A stretch of DNA of 64,000 nt from Mesorhizobium_K sp040049215 (GCF_040049215.1 NZ_JBDZDN010000001.1:1364001-1428000); one strand, 5' to 3'. Shown: positions 1 through 9,595, numbered from the stretch's first letter. The notes: a model not told the origin generated them from the letters alone. Program-made: numbers and translations.

Positions 1-1424
1 TCATGGCCGACGGCTACGCGCGCGCTTCGGGCAGGCCCGGCGTCGCCTTCGTCATCACCGGGCCGGGTCTCACCAACACGATCACCGCCATGGGACAGGC
101 GCGCGCCGATTCCGTACCGATGCTCGTCATCTCCGGCGTCAACGCGACCGATACGCTGGGCAAAGGTCTCGGCCATCTGCACGAACTGCCTGACCAGCGC
201 GGCATGATGGAGAAGGTGGCGCTGTCGTCGCGCCGCATCGCCAGGCCCGAAGAACTGCCGGGCGCGCTGGCCGACGCCTTCTCCCTCTTCGCCGGCGCAC
301 GGCCGGGGCCGGTCCATATCGAGATTCCGATCGATGTGATGGCCATGCCGGCGGACGCTCTTGCGCCGCTGCCGGTGATCGCCGGGCCGCCTGCGCCCGA
401 CGCGGCGCAGATCGCGCGGGCAGCGGCACTTGCCGGCAACGCCTCCCGCCCGCTGATCCTCGCCGGCGGCGGCGCGAAAATGGCGGAGGCGGCCCTCAGG
501 CGCCTCGCCGAAACCCTGGACGCGCCGGTGGTGCTCACGGCGAATGCGCGGGGCCTGCTCCACGCCCACAAGCTCGCCGTGCCCGCGAGCCCGAGCCTGA
601 AATCCGTGCGCCGGCTGATCGATGGGGCCGATCTGGTCATTGCGCTGGGCACCGAACTCGGGCCGACCGAATACGACATGTATGGCGACGGCGGCTTCGT
701 CCTGCCCAAAAATCTCATCCGCATCGACATCGACGCCGCGCAACTGGCGCGCCATCCGGCCGCCGTCGCGATCGAGGCGGATGCCGAGGCGGCCACGGAC
801 GCGCTGTTTGTAGCTTTGCCCGGCGTGCGATCGGGGGACGGGTCCGGCACTGCGCGCGCGGCCGCCGCTCGAAACGCCGCCCGCGCCGAACTGCCCGCCT
901 ACATGCAAGCGCAGCTCGAGGCGGTCGAGACGATCCGCGACACGCTTCCCGGCTCGATCATCGTCGGCGATTCCACGCAGCCGATCTATGCTGCCAATCT
1001 CTATTACGACCACGACCGGCCGGCCGGCTGGTTTAACGCCGCGACCGGTTTCGGGGCGCTGGGATATGGGCCGCCGGCCGCGATCGGCGCGGCACTTGCA
1101 GTGCCGGACGCCACGGTCGTCTGCCTCTCGGGCGACGGCGGCTTCCAGTTCTCGCTGCCGGAGCTCGGCGCGGCGGTGGATGCGGGCGCGCCGGTCATCT
1201 TCGTCATCTGGAACAATCGCGGCTACCGCGAGATCGAGACCTCGATGCGTGACGTCGGCGTCGAGCCGGTCGGCGTTTCGCCGGCGCCGCCTGATTTCCG
1301 CAAAATCGCCGAAGCCTACGGCATCTCCGCCGAGTGGCTCGGCTCACCCGCCGGACTGTCCGAGGCCCTCCTGCGTGCCAGTGCGGCGAAAAAGCCCTAT
1401 CTCATCGAAATCGCGGTGGATTGA
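1..1424 (+). CDS. Thiamine-diphosphate decarboxylase, AruI-like (5' partial)
   Basis: A thiamine-diphosphate enzyme of the acetolactate synthase/benzoylformate decarboxylase superfamily. The reading frame is open to the left edge and begins inside the conserved N-terminal block (FMADGYARASGRPG), so roughly 50 N-terminal residues, including the catalytic Glu region, are missing. Visible parts are the N-terminal pyrimidine-binding domain, a central Rossmann-like domain (around ILAGGGAKMAE) and a C-terminal cofactor domain with GDGGFQFS followed by WNNRGY, the ThDP-Mg motif. The segment ADSVPMLVISGVN resembles AruI, the 5-guanidino-2-oxopentanoate decarboxylase of arginine transamination. That substrate is inferred from recalled similarity, so another 2-oxoacid decarboxylase is possible. 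The SDR gene starts 3 bases after its stop, so the two are probably co-transcribed. Confidence 0.8.
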   Translation, partial: MADGYARASGRPGVAFVITGPGLTNTITAMGQARADSVPMLVISGVNATDTLGKGLGHLHELPDQRGMMEKVALSSRRIARPEELPGALADAFSLFAGARPGPVHIEIPIDVMAMPADALAPLPVIAGPPAPDAAQIARAAALAGNASRPLILAGGGAKMAEAALRRLAETLDAPVVLTANARGLLHAHKLAVPASPSLKSVRRLIDGADLVIALGTELGPTEYDMYGDGGFVLPKNLIRIDIDAAQLARHPAAVAIEADAEAATDALFVALPGVRSGDGSGTARAAAARNAARAELPAYMQAQLEAVETIRDTLPGSIIVGDSTQPIYAANLYYDHDRPAGWFNAATGFGALGYGPPAAIGAALAVPDATVVCLSGDGGFQFSLPELGAAVDAGAPVIFVIWNNRGYREIETSMRDVGVEPVGVSPAPPDFRKIAEAYGISAEWLGSPAGLSEALLRASAAKKPYLIEIAVD

Positions 1425-1427
1425 GCG

Positions 1428-2147
1428 ATGGCGGGCGCGTTTCACGGCAGGACGGTAGTGGTGACGGGCGGCACAGGCGCACTCGGCGCCGCCGTGCTCG
1501 ACAAGCTGCTCGACGAGGGCGCCATTTGCCACGTGCCGACCAGCCATGCTGCCTCACCCAAGGGATTCGCCTTTGCCAGGCACGGGCGCGTCACGCTCTC
1601 GGCCAATGTCGAACTCGGCGATCCGACGTCCGTCGAGGCCTTTTACGCAACCATCCCGGACCTGTGGGCCTCGATCCACTGCGCAGGCGGCTTCGCGATG
1701 TCGCCACTTGGCCAACCAGGTTCGGACGCTTCGGACGACATTTTTGCCGGCATGATGGACGCCAACGCGCGAACCGCCTTTCTCTGCTGCCGCGCCGCGG
1801 CGCGCGCGATGCTCGCCTCGGGCACGGCGGGCCGCATCGTCAACGTCACCGCGCGGCCGGGGCTTGACCCGCGCAGGGGTGCCGGTATGTCCGCCTACAC
1901 GGCGAGCAAGGCGGCGGTCGCCGCGATCACCGTGACGCTCGCTGAAGAACTGAAGGGCGACGGCATCCTCGTCAACGCGGTTGCGCCATCGACGCTCGAT
2001 ACGCCGGCGAACCGCAAGGCGATGTCCAAGGCCGATTTCTCCAAATGGGTGAGCCTCGAGGCGGCTGCGGAGGCGATCACCCATCTCGCTTCGCCAGAGA
2101 ACGCGACGATCAGCGGCGCGCTCGTGCCGCTTTACGGCCGCGCCTGA
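1428..2147 (+). CDS. SDR-family NAD(P)-dependent oxidoreductase
   Basis: A 239-residue classical short-chain dehydrogenase/reductase. The N-terminal Rossmann motif is VVTGGTGALG (about residues 11-20), and the catalytic YTASK motif lies near residue 155, after an NVTARPG strand in the position usually holding the catalytic Ser; here that position reads Thr/Ala, so the Ser is not obvious. The length is normal for the family. It begins 3 bases after the stop of the upstream decarboxylase, which suggests it acts on the aldehyde or a related product of that enzyme. The substrate cannot be told from sequence. Confidence 0.85.
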   Translation: MAGAFHGRTVVVTGGTGALGAAVLDKLLDEGAICHVPTSHAASPKGFAFARHGRVTLSANVELGDPTSVEAFYATIPDLWASIHCAGGFAMSPLGQPGSDASDDIFAGMMDANARTAFLCCRAAARAMLASGTAGRIVNVTARPGLDPRRGAGMSAYTASKAAVAAITVTLAEELKGDGILVNAVAPSTLDTPANRKAMSKADFSKWVSLEAAAEAITHLASPENATISGALVPLYGRA

Positions 2148-2165
2148 GCTTACCGTCGCGCCCCC

Positions 2166-3866
2166 TCACGACGAGCCGTGGATATCCATCATCGGCTTCA
2201 GCTGATCCTGAGATGCCGCCCAGTCCGGCGGCCGCTCGATCATGCGGCGCACCTTGATCGGCTCTGTTCCGCTGTGCAGCCGGCGCAGCGTGTCCCACAC
2301 CACCGCGTCCGAATGCGTGGTGCGCAGATTGTGCCTGATATATTCGTGCCAGGTCGGCGTATGATAGGTCTCGACCCAGATTTGCGGGTTTTCCAGGTCG
2401 CGCTTAAGCGTCCAGTTTCGCGCCCCGTCGCGCCGCCTGATCCGCCTTCGCTCGGCCATCGCATCGAGGAACTCGTGCAGATCCGCCTCGCGGATCACGT
2501 ATTCGATCGAGATGACGATCGGCCCTGAACGCGGCTTCAGGTCGAGCGCGAGATTCGGCTCGCGCCAGCGGTTGAGCGGGTCGAGATTAAGCTCCGTCAG
2601 TTCGGGCAGCTTGAACCACAGACCGAGCGCGGCCCCGACAAGCATCAGCGCCGCGGAGACGAGCAGCGCCTCGACGGGACTGTAGCCCTCGGCGACCAGG
2701 CCCCATATCCAGCTTCCGAGCGCCATGCCGCCGAAGGTGGCCATCTGGTAGAGCGACATGGCGCGCCCGACAACCCAGCGCGGCGTCGACAATTGCACGG
2801 TGATGTTGAAGAGCGAGAGCGTGAGCACCCAGCTCGCGCCGCCGATCACCAGGCCGATGCAGGTGAGCCACGCGCTGGTCGAGAGCGCCTGGATGGTCGC
2901 CGAGAGCGCGAAGGCGACGAAGCCGATGCGCGCGATCCATTCGTTGGCGAGCACGCCGCGCAGCCGGCCGCCGAGGAATGCGCCGCCGATGGCGCCGATT
3001 CCGTACGCGCCGAGCAGGACGCCGTAGAGCAGCGGGCCACCCTGGATGATGTCGCGCGCGACCAGCGGCAGCAACGCCAGCGTCGAAATCGCGGTGATGC
3101 CGAAGGCGAAGCCGCGCAGCAGAACCGTTTCGATATTCGGCGACATGGCCACGTAGCGCAGCCCGGCCGAGATCGCGAGGCCGAGCGGCTCGCGCGGCAG
3201 GGTCGACGGCGGCGTCGCAAGCTTCCAGCGGAAGAGCACGATGATGAGTGCGATGTAGCTGACGGCGTTGGCGGCGAAGGCGGCCGCCGCACCCGCCGTC
3301 GCGACGATCGCGCCGCCGATCGCCGGACCGACGCTGCGCGTCAGGTTGAAGCTCATCGAGTTCAGCGCCACCGCCGCCGGGACATGGCTGCGCGGCACCA
3401 TGTCGCCTACCGCCGCCTGCCATGAAGGGTTGTGCAGCGCCGTTCCGCAGCCGATCAGGAAGGTGAAGGAGAGCAGCAGCCAGGGCGTCATGATGTCGGC
3501 ATAGGCGGCCAGCGCCAGCGCCACCGACACGGTGAGCATGAAGCATTGCGCAACCAGCATGACGGAGCGGCGGTTGAAATTGTCCGCAAGCGCGCCGGAG
3601 ACCAGCGAGAACAGCATGATCGGCAGGGTGGTCGAGGCCTGGACCAGCGCGACCTGATCGGCCGACTGCGAGATCGAGGTCATCATCCAGGCCGCGCCGA
3701 CGCCCTGGATCAGCGAACCCATGTTGGAGCCGAGCGTCGCGAACCAGACGTGCCGGAAGACGTCGGACTCGAAAGGTGCAAGCGCACCGGGGCGCACGGG
3801 AAGGGGTTGGTCAGGCATGCCGTTGTGGCCGGCGTCCGGCCCTTGGCTTTCGAAATGCGGTTTCAT
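2166..3866 (-). CDS. MFS transporter with C-terminal antibiotic-monooxygenase-like domain
   Basis: A 566-residue protein. Residues about 35-425 form a 12-helix major facilitator of the MFS_3 / EntS-like group, recognisable from the glycine-rich helices and the RRSVMLVAQ loop between helices 2 and 3. After about residue 440 comes a soluble tail of some 110 residues (ISIEYVIREADLHEFL to WDTLRRLHSG) that reads like a dimeric alpha-beta barrel of the antibiotic biosynthesis monooxygenase type. The architecture is known from other proteobacterial MFS proteins, but the tail's function is not. The substrate is unknown; export of a small molecule is the family norm. Neither this ATG nor the alternative 48 bases downstream has a clear ribosome binding site. 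It converges on the SDR gene. Confidence 0.85.
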   Translation of the reverse strand: MKPHFESQGPDAGHNGMPDQPLPVRPGALAPFESDVFRHVWFATLGSNMGSLIQGVGAAWMMTSISQSADQVALVQASTTLPIMLFSLVSGALADNFNRRSVMLVAQCFMLTVSVALALAAYADIMTPWLLLSFTFLIGCGTALHNPSWQAAVGDMVPRSHVPAAVALNSMSFNLTRSVGPAIGGAIVATAGAAAAFAANAVSYIALIIVLFRWKLATPPSTLPREPLGLAISAGLRYVAMSPNIETVLLRGFAFGITAISTLALLPLVARDIIQGGPLLYGVLLGAYGIGAIGGAFLGGRLRGVLANEWIARIGFVAFALSATIQALSTSAWLTCIGLVIGGASWVLTLSLFNITVQLSTPRWVVGRAMSLYQMATFGGMALGSWIWGLVAEGYSPVEALLVSAALMLVGAALGLWFKLPELTELNLDPLNRWREPNLALDLKPRSGPIVISIEYVIREADLHEFLDAMAERRRIRRRDGARNWTLKRDLENPQIWVETYHTPTWHEYIRHNLRTTHSDAVVWDTLRRLHSGTEPIKVRRMIERPPDWAASQDQLKPMMDIHGSS

Positions 3867-3972
3867 GAGCGCACGCGAGGGATGCGCGCGCGGGCAGGAA
3901 CGCCCTGATTGAAGTCACTATCCCAGTTCGAAAGCTCCTCCGCAACTTTCACGCACCGTTTGTGGGCAAAAG

Positions 3973-4000
3973 AAACCCGCCGGATCGCTCCGGCGGGTTT
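3973..4000 (-). terminator. Rho-independent terminator of rpsA
   Basis: A perfect 12-bp stem (3973-3984 with 3989-4000, core ACCCGCCGGA) with a 4-base loop. Read on the minus strand it is followed by a T-rich tract (TTTCTTTTG) and lies 50 bases beyond the rpsA stop codon. The other side also ends in T residues, so it could work in both directions. Confidence 0.85.
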
Positions 4001-4050
4001 TTGTCACGCCCACAGCACCTCTTTGAAACGGCGCGGCGGGAACCGGCAGC

Positions 4051-5748
4051 TTAGCTGCCCTGCTTCTTCAGCGCGGCGCCCAGGATGTCGCCGAGCGATG
4101 CGCCGGAGTCGGTCGAGCCGTACTGAGCGACGGCTTCCTTCTCCTCGGCGATTTCCAGCGCCTTGATCGACACCGACAGCCTGCGGGTCTTCTTGTCGAA
4201 GGAGATGACGCGGGCGTCCACCTTCTGGCCGACGGTGAAGCGCTCGGGGCGCTGCTCGTCGCGGTCCCTGCTGAGATCTGACCGCTTAATGAAGGTCTCT
4301 ATGCCGTGATCGACGAGGCGGACGTCGAGGCCGCCATCCTTGACGCCGATGACCTCGCAGGTGACGACCGCGTTCTTGCGCAGTTCGCCGGAGCCGGCGG
4401 CCTCGCCGACCGCATCGCGCGCCATCTGCTTGATGCCGAGCGAGATACGCTCCTTCTCGATGTCGACGTCGAGAACCTGAGCCTTGACCATGTCGCCGCG
4501 GTTGTACTCCTCGATGACCTGCTCGCCCGGACGGTTCCAGTCGAGATCGGAGAGGTGCACCATGCCGTCGACGTCGCCTTCGAGCCCGATGAACAGGCCG
4601 AACTCGGTCTTGTTCTTGACCTCACCCTCGACAACCGATCCGACCGGATGGTTGCGCTGGAAGGCTTCCCAGGGATTGTCGAGCGTCTGCTTGAGGCCGA
4701 GCGAGATGCGGCGCTTGGCCGGATCGACCTCCAGCACGACCACGTCGACCTGCTGGGTGGTCGACAGGATCTTGCCGGGATGCACGTTCTTCTTCGTCCA
4801 CGACATTTCCGAGACGTGGATGAGGCCCTCGATGCCCGGCTCCAGCTCCACGAAGGCGCCGTAGTCGGTGATGTTGGTGACCGTGCCGGTGATCTTCTTG
4901 CCGATCGGGAACTTGGTGCCGATCTCGCCCCACGGATCCGACTCGAGCTGCTTCATGCCGAGCGAGATGCGGTGCGTTTCCTGGTTGATGCGGATGATCT
5001 GCACCTTGACCGTCTGGCCGATATTGAGGATCTCGGTCGGATGGTTGACGCGGCGCCATGCCATGTCGGTGACATGCAGCAGGCCGTCGATGCCGCCGAG
5101 GTCGACGAACGCACCGTAGTCGGTGATGTTCTTGACCACGCCTTCGACCACCTGGCCCTCTTCGAGGTTCTGCACGATCTCCGAGCGCTGCTCGGCGCGG
5201 CTCTCTTCGAGCACGGTGCGGCGCGACACCACGATGTTGCCGCGGCGGCGATCCATCTTGAGGATCTCGAAGGGCTGCGGATTGTGCATGAGCGGTGTGA
5301 CGTCGCGGATCGGACGGATGTCGACCTGGCTGCGTGGCAGGAAGGCCACGGCGCCGTCGAGATCGACGGTGAAGCCGCCCTTGACCTGGTTGAAGATGAC
5401 GCCTTCGACGCGCTCGCCCTTGTTGAACTTCTCTTCGAGCCGGACCCAGCTCTCCTCGCGGCGGGCCTTGTCACGCGACAGCATGGCTTCGCCAAGCGCG
5501 TTCTCGATGCGCTCGACATAGACCTCGACCGTGTCGCCGACTTTGAGGGTGGAGTCCTTGCCCTTGACGCCGAATTCCTTCAGCGGCACGCGGCCTTCGA
5601 CTTTCAGGCCGACGTCGATGATGGCCATGTCTTTTTCGATGGCCGTGATGATGCCCTTGACGACCTGGCCTTCACCCGAATGTCCGTCCGAGAAGGACTC
5701 TTCGAGAAGCGCGGAAAAATCGTCGCGGGTTGGATTTGCTACAGACAT
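4051..5748 (-). CDS. rpsA: 30S ribosomal protein S1
   Basis: Ribosomal protein S1, 565 residues, which binds mRNA on the small subunit and helps initiation on structured or weak-SD leaders. Six consecutive S1 (OB-fold) repeats can be read, the best preserved carrying ITDYGAFVDLGGIDGLLHVT and its near copy. The length fits alphaproteobacterial S1. The start is the ATG at 5748 (MSVANPTRDDF), preceded by AGGAG at about 8 bases; the open frame runs further upstream, but that part is not S1. The gene follows cmk, an order conserved across proteobacteria, and ends in a strong terminator. Confidence 0.97.
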   Translation of the reverse strand: MSVANPTRDDFSALLEESFSDGHSGEGQVVKGIITAIEKDMAIIDVGLKVEGRVPLKEFGVKGKDSTLKVGDTVEVYVERIENALGEAMLSRDKARREESWVRLEEKFNKGERVEGVIFNQVKGGFTVDLDGAVAFLPRSQVDIRPIRDVTPLMHNPQPFEILKMDRRRGNIVVSRRTVLEESRAEQRSEIVQNLEEGQVVEGVVKNITDYGAFVDLGGIDGLLHVTDMAWRRVNHPTEILNIGQTVKVQIIRINQETHRISLGMKQLESDPWGEIGTKFPIGKKITGTVTNITDYGAFVELEPGIEGLIHVSEMSWTKKNVHPGKILSTTQQVDVVVLEVDPAKRRISLGLKQTLDNPWEAFQRNHPVGSVVEGEVKNKTEFGLFIGLEGDVDGMVHLSDLDWNRPGEQVIEEYNRGDMVKAQVLDVDIEKERISLGIKQMARDAVGEAAGSGELRKNAVVTCEVIGVKDGGLDVRLVDHGIETFIKRSDLSRDRDEQRPERFTVGQKVDARVISFDKKTRRLSVSIKALEIAEEKEAVAQYGSTDSGASLGDILGAALKKQGS

Positions 5749-5957
5749 ATTTTCTCCTGGGAAGCCCCGCGTCTGGCGGGACCTGGCGCCGTGGTTAGAG
5801 TTGCGTTGGCCTGCCGGCGTTCCGGGCTGGAAAAGCCCTGTTGCCGCTTTTCGCGGCGATACCGGCGCAAGAGAATGCTGGCAGGCTGGTTTTGGTATTT
5901 CCTCGGCCCGATATGGGGACTTCATCTGCTTCCGTCGATCGGAAGCGGACGCCCGGC

Positions 5958-6611
5958 TCAGGCCTTGTTCCGCTTGGCGAGGGCGTTGTCGATCAAAGTC
6001 CGCGCCGCCTGGAACGCGGCCTCTATAGACATTTCCGACGTGTCGAGCAAGTGCGCGTCGGCGGCGGGCCTGAGCGGGGAGTCGGCGCGGCCCATGTCGC
6101 GTTCGTCGCGCCGCGTGATGTCGGCGAGGATTTCCGCCAGTTCGGCATGGCCGCCCCGGGCCTCGATGTCGCGCAGGCGGCGGCCGGCGCGCACCTCGGC
6201 GCTCGCCGTCACATAGAGCTTCACCTCGGCGTCGGGACATACCACCGTGCCGATGTCGCGGCCGTCGAGCACGGCGCCGCCGGCTTGAGTTGCGAATGCG
6301 CGCTGCTTGTCGACGAGTATCTGGCGCACCCCCGGGAACACCGCGACCTTCGATGCGGCCTCGCCGACCTCATGCGCCGACAGCGCCTCGCGGTCGAGCT
6401 TCTTGAGATCGACCTGGCGGGCGGCGGTTTCGGCCGCCGACACATTGTCGAGCGGCAGGCCGTGGATCAAGAGCGCATGGCCGACCGCGCGGTAGGTCAG
6501 GCCGGTGTCCAGATGCGGCAGATGGTAATAATCCGCCAGCCGTCGCGCGAGCGTGCCTTTTCCAGACGCCGCGGGTCCGTCTATGGCGATGGTGAGCGGG
6601 AGAGCGTCCAA
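5958..6611 (-). CDS. cmk: Cytidylate kinase
   Basis: CMP/dCMP kinase, 217 residues, acting in cytosolic pyrimidine nucleotide salvage. The P-loop is IDGPAASGKGTLARRLA near residues 9-25, followed by HLDTGLTYRAVG, the family nucleotide-binding segment, and LDGRDIGTVVCP in the centre. It lies 209 bases upstream of rpsA, the usual cmk-rpsA pair. In many rhizobia aroA sits just upstream of cmk; here that position is taken by a DUF3307 gene. Confidence 0.96.
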   Translation of the reverse strand: MDALPLTIAIDGPAASGKGTLARRLADYYHLPHLDTGLTYRAVGHALLIHGLPLDNVSAAETAARQVDLKKLDREALSAHEVGEAASKVAVFPGVRQILVDKQRAFATQAGGAVLDGRDIGTVVCPDAEVKLYVTASAEVRAGRRLRDIEARGGHAELAEILADITRRDERDMGRADSPLRPAADAHLLDTSEMSIEAAFQAARTLIDNALAKRNKA

Positions 6612-6717
6612 TGGCGATGCCCAGGGTCAGAACCTATTGATCCGGTCGAAATGGTACGAGGCTATGGCCGGATAAAGATGCACATAGGCTGCTTCGAAGC
6701 CTGGTGTCCACCGTGCC

Positions 6718-7098
6718 TCAGCCGGCGACGCGCCCGATGACGTAGACGACGATCGCAACATAGGTCAGCCCGTGCAGGAGCTGGTCGAAGCCGATCGCGT
6801 TCCAGAAGCGAGCGCCGTCGCGCCAGTCGAAAGCCCGCACGACCTGCTCCTTGCCCCAGTCTATGTGGTAGTGGACGATATATTCGGCGATCAGCACCGG
6901 CACGATCACCGAGACCGGCGTCAGCACCGCGACCAGCGCGACAAGCGTGCCCGCCACGTGGATGCCCGAATGCACGATCCCTCCGGGGGCGCCGTAGATG
7001 CCCTTCTGATGCACCTGCCATTTGGTCTGCAGCACGAAATCGCAGATGAAGTGCTTGACCATCAGCAGGGAAAGGAGCGCGATCGCGGCAGAGGTCAT
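6718..7098 (-). CDS. DUF3307 family membrane protein
   Basis: A 126-residue membrane protein with about four hydrophobic segments. The N-terminal KHFICDFVLQT and a central HYHIDWGKEQ are the conserved polar motifs of DUF3307 proteins. The function is unknown. The chosen start is the ATG at 7098 (MTSAAIALL); the longer open frame upstream has no matching composition. The gene is divergent from the ABC exporter and about 106 bases upstream of cmk, so it may share a transcript with cmk-rpsA, but no motif decides this. Confidence 0.75.
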   Translation of the reverse strand: MTSAAIALLSLLMVKHFICDFVLQTKWQVHQKGIYGAPGGIVHSGIHVAGTLVALVAVLTPVSVIVPVLIAEYIVHYHIDWGKEQVVRAFDWRDGARFWNAIGFDQLLHGLTYVAIVVYVIGRVAG

Positions 7099-7297
7099 AG
7101 GGCACCCAATTCCAGTCGGCGCTTTGGACGCTGGACGGCCAAACTGCGTGAGCATGGCCCCCGATGTCAATTGCTCCAATGCGCGACGCCCCGCGATCCA
7201 GAGCCGCGGCACGTCCATCCGGCTGCGCAAGCGAAGCCGCCGCCCACCTGTCCGGCGCATTGCGCAAGCGCGCCGAAAGCACCATCTTGGGCTGGCA

Positions 7298-9187
7298 ATG
7301 AGTTCAAGCGAGAATTTCGCCGCGCGCCTCGCCTTTCGCGGCTCGACCGCCGACCAGCCGCCGCTCGGCGAGCAGTTGGCAACGCTCCGGCACCTGAAGC
7401 GCTTCTTCGCGCAGGTCTGGCGCACCAGCGCGCCGCTGACGGTGGCCAGCATCGTTCTCCGCCTGCTGCGCGCCGTGCAGCCGCTGCTTGTGCTTTATGT
7501 CGGCAAGCTGATCATCGACGAGGTCGTGCGCCAGAGCGGCATGCCCTCGCCCGGCCCCGGACTGTCCGCCTGGATCGCCAGCGGGCGGCTCGTTCCCGTG
7601 GCGGAGCTTCTGGCGCTCGAATTCGCGCTGATCGTCGCTGCCGACCTGCTCGGCCGCGCCGTCTCGCTGGTTGACGGCATCCTTGCCGAGCTGCACTCCA
7701 ACGTGGTCAGCATGGAGCTGATGCAGCATGCGGCGGGGCTCGACCTCAGGCATTTCGAGTCCAGCGAATACCAGGACCGGCTGGAGCGGGCGCGCCGCCA
7801 GGCCGCCGGCCGCAACGCCCTTCTGGCGCAGATCTTCGGCCAGGGTCAGTCGATCGTCACCATCCTGACTCTGGCCGCCGGCCTTCTCGTCTACGCGCCA
7901 TGGCTGATCCTGCTGCTCCTCGTCTCGCTCGTCCCGTCGGTGGTCAGCGAGGCGAAGTTCAATACCCGCTCCTACTATCTCAACCGCAGGCGCTCGCCCG
8001 AGCGGCGCGAGCTCGAATATCTGCGCTACATCGGCGCCAGCGCCGAGACCGCCAAGGAGATCAAGCTGTTCGGCCTGGGGACATTCCTGGTCGGACGCTT
8101 CAAGCGGCTCGCCGACACGATCATGCTCGATAACCGGCGGCTGGCCATTCAGCGGGCCATCTGGGGCGGCCTCTTCGCGGCCCTCTCCACCATCGCCTAC
8201 TACGGCGCCTACGCCTACATCGTCTGGCGCACCGTCGAGGGCGAGTTCACGCTCGGCGACCTCACCTTCCTCGCCGGTTCGTTCCTCAGGCTGCACGGCC
8301 TGTTCGAGCAGCTCCTGATCGGCGTCACCCAGATCGCCGGCCAGTCGCTCTATCTCGACGATCTGTTCTCCTTCTTCGACATCAAGCCGACCATCGCGCT
8401 GTCGCCCAACCCCAAACCCTTCCCGCAGCCGATCCGCGAGGGCATCGTCTTCGAGAATGTCGGCTTCCGCTACCCCGACACCGAGCGCTGGGCTGTGCGC
8501 GGCCTGAATTTCACCTTGAAGGCCGGCGAAGCGCTGGCGCTGGTCGGCGAGAACGGCGCCGGCAAGACCACCATCGTCAAGCTCTTGACCCGCCTCTACG
8601 ATCCGGACGAGGGCCGAATCCTGATCGACGGCATCGACCTCAGGGACATCGCCATCGAGGATCTCAGGACCCATATCGGCGTCATCTTCCAGGACTTCAT
8701 CCGCTATTCCTTCACCGCCGCCGAAAATATCGGCGTCGGCCGCATCGAGGTCGAACCCGATCGCGGGCGCATCGAGGCCGCCGCCGGGCAGAGCCTGGCG
8801 GCCGGCGTGATCGAGAAGCTGCCCCTCGGTTACGACCAGCCGCTCGGCAAGCTGTTCGCGAACGGCCGCGACCTCTCTGGCGGCGAGTGGCAGAAGGTGG
8901 CGATCGCGCGCGCCTATATGCGCGATGCCGAACTCATCATCCTCGACGAGCCGACGGCAGCCCTCGACGCCAAGGCCGAAGCCGAAGTGTTCCAGCGCTT
9001 CAAGGGGCTGGCCAGGGGCAAGACGGCGGTGCTGATCTCGCACCGCTTCTCCACCGTGCGCATGGCCGACCGCATCCTGGTGCTGTCGGGTGGCCGCATC
9101 ATCGAGTCCGGCACGCATGAGGAACTGGTCGCGCAGCGCGGCGTCTATGCCGACCTTTTCGAACTGCAGGCCGCGGGCTATCGCTGA
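7298..9187 (+). CDS. ABC transporter, fused permease and ATPase (exporter type)
   Basis: A 629-residue half-transporter. A six-helix membrane domain occupies about residues 50-355 and a nucleotide-binding domain about 385-620. Walker A is GENGAGKTT, the signature is LSGGEWQKVAIARA and Walker B is LIILDEPTAALD, with an H-loop ISHRFSTV. Composition resembles the MsbA/HlyB-like exporters and it should act as a homodimer in the inner membrane. The substrate is unknown. The ATG at 7298 (MSSSENF) is chosen over the longer open frame because the upstream part overlaps the divergent gene and is low complexity. Confidence 0.9.
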   Translation: MSSSENFAARLAFRGSTADQPPLGEQLATLRHLKRFFAQVWRTSAPLTVASIVLRLLRAVQPLLVLYVGKLIIDEVVRQSGMPSPGPGLSAWIASGRLVPVAELLALEFALIVAADLLGRAVSLVDGILAELHSNVVSMELMQHAAGLDLRHFESSEYQDRLERARRQAAGRNALLAQIFGQGQSIVTILTLAAGLLVYAPWLILLLLVSLVPSVVSEAKFNTRSYYLNRRRSPERRELEYLRYIGASAETAKEIKLFGLGTFLVGRFKRLADTIMLDNRRLAIQRAIWGGLFAALSTIAYYGAYAYIVWRTVEGEFTLGDLTFLAGSFLRLHGLFEQLLIGVTQIAGQSLYLDDLFSFFDIKPTIALSPNPKPFPQPIREGIVFENVGFRYPDTERWAVRGLNFTLKAGEALALVGENGAGKTTIVKLLTRLYDPDEGRILIDGIDLRDIAIEDLRTHIGVIFQDFIRYSFTAAENIGVGRIEVEPDRGRIEAAAGQSLAAGVIEKLPLGYDQPLGKLFANGRDLSGGEWQKVAIARAYMRDAELIILDEPTAALDAKAEAEVFQRFKGLARGKTAVLISHRFSTVRMADRILVLSGGRIIESGTHEELVAQRGVYADLFELQAAGYR

Positions 9188-9202
9188 GCGCTGATCCGCG
9201 GC

Positions 9203-9595
9203 CTACACCGCCTGCCGCGTATTGCGCAGCGCCTCGAGCAGCAGGCCCTGCATCATGCGCTGCAATTCATCGGTCGCGGCGCGCACGCGCTCCATCGCAC
9301 GCTCAACGTCCGCCTCGACATAGGGCGTGGCCTTCGACGCCTCGGCGACGTTGCGGCGCGCCTGCCTGAGTTCGCGCAGCGCCGCGCGGGTGCGGGTCCG
9401 GTTTTCCTTGAGCAGCCGGCGGAACTCGCTGCGCACCTCCTGCGGGTATGCGCCAACCAGCGCTTCTGCGACGATGCCGCCGCCAAGTCCTGTGCGCGAG
9501 GCCTTCACGATGAACCCGAGCAGGAAGAAGTTCGCGATCACCGAGATCGCGAGGGCCGTGACAAGGAATATCTGCAGCCAGGAGCGGCGCGTCAT
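9203..9595 (-). CDS. Periplasmic heavy-metal-sensor-like protein
   Basis: A 130-residue protein with one N-terminal membrane helix or uncleaved signal (residues 7-29, LQIFLVTALAISVIANFFLL) followed by a charged helical domain with many Arg and Glu residues. The layout matches the periplasmic heavy-metal sensor family (CnrX/ZraP-like, PF13801). No His/Met metal cluster stands out, so metal binding is doubtful. It overlaps the upstream anti-sigma-like gene by 4 bases (ATGA) and is the last gene of a four-gene operon, suggesting it modulates the sigma/anti-sigma pair. Confidence 0.7.
   Translation of the reverse strand: MTRRSWLQIFLVTALAISVIANFFLLGFIVKASRTGLGGGIVAEALVGAYPQEVRSEFRRLLKENRTRTRAALRELRQARRNVAEASKATPYVEADVERAMERVRAATDELQRMMQGLLLEALRNTRQAV

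Noticed and set aside
4306..6216. Long plus-strand open frame opposite rpsA and cmk
   Set aside because: It is the antisense of strongly conserved genes and arises from high GC content; its composition is not protein-like.
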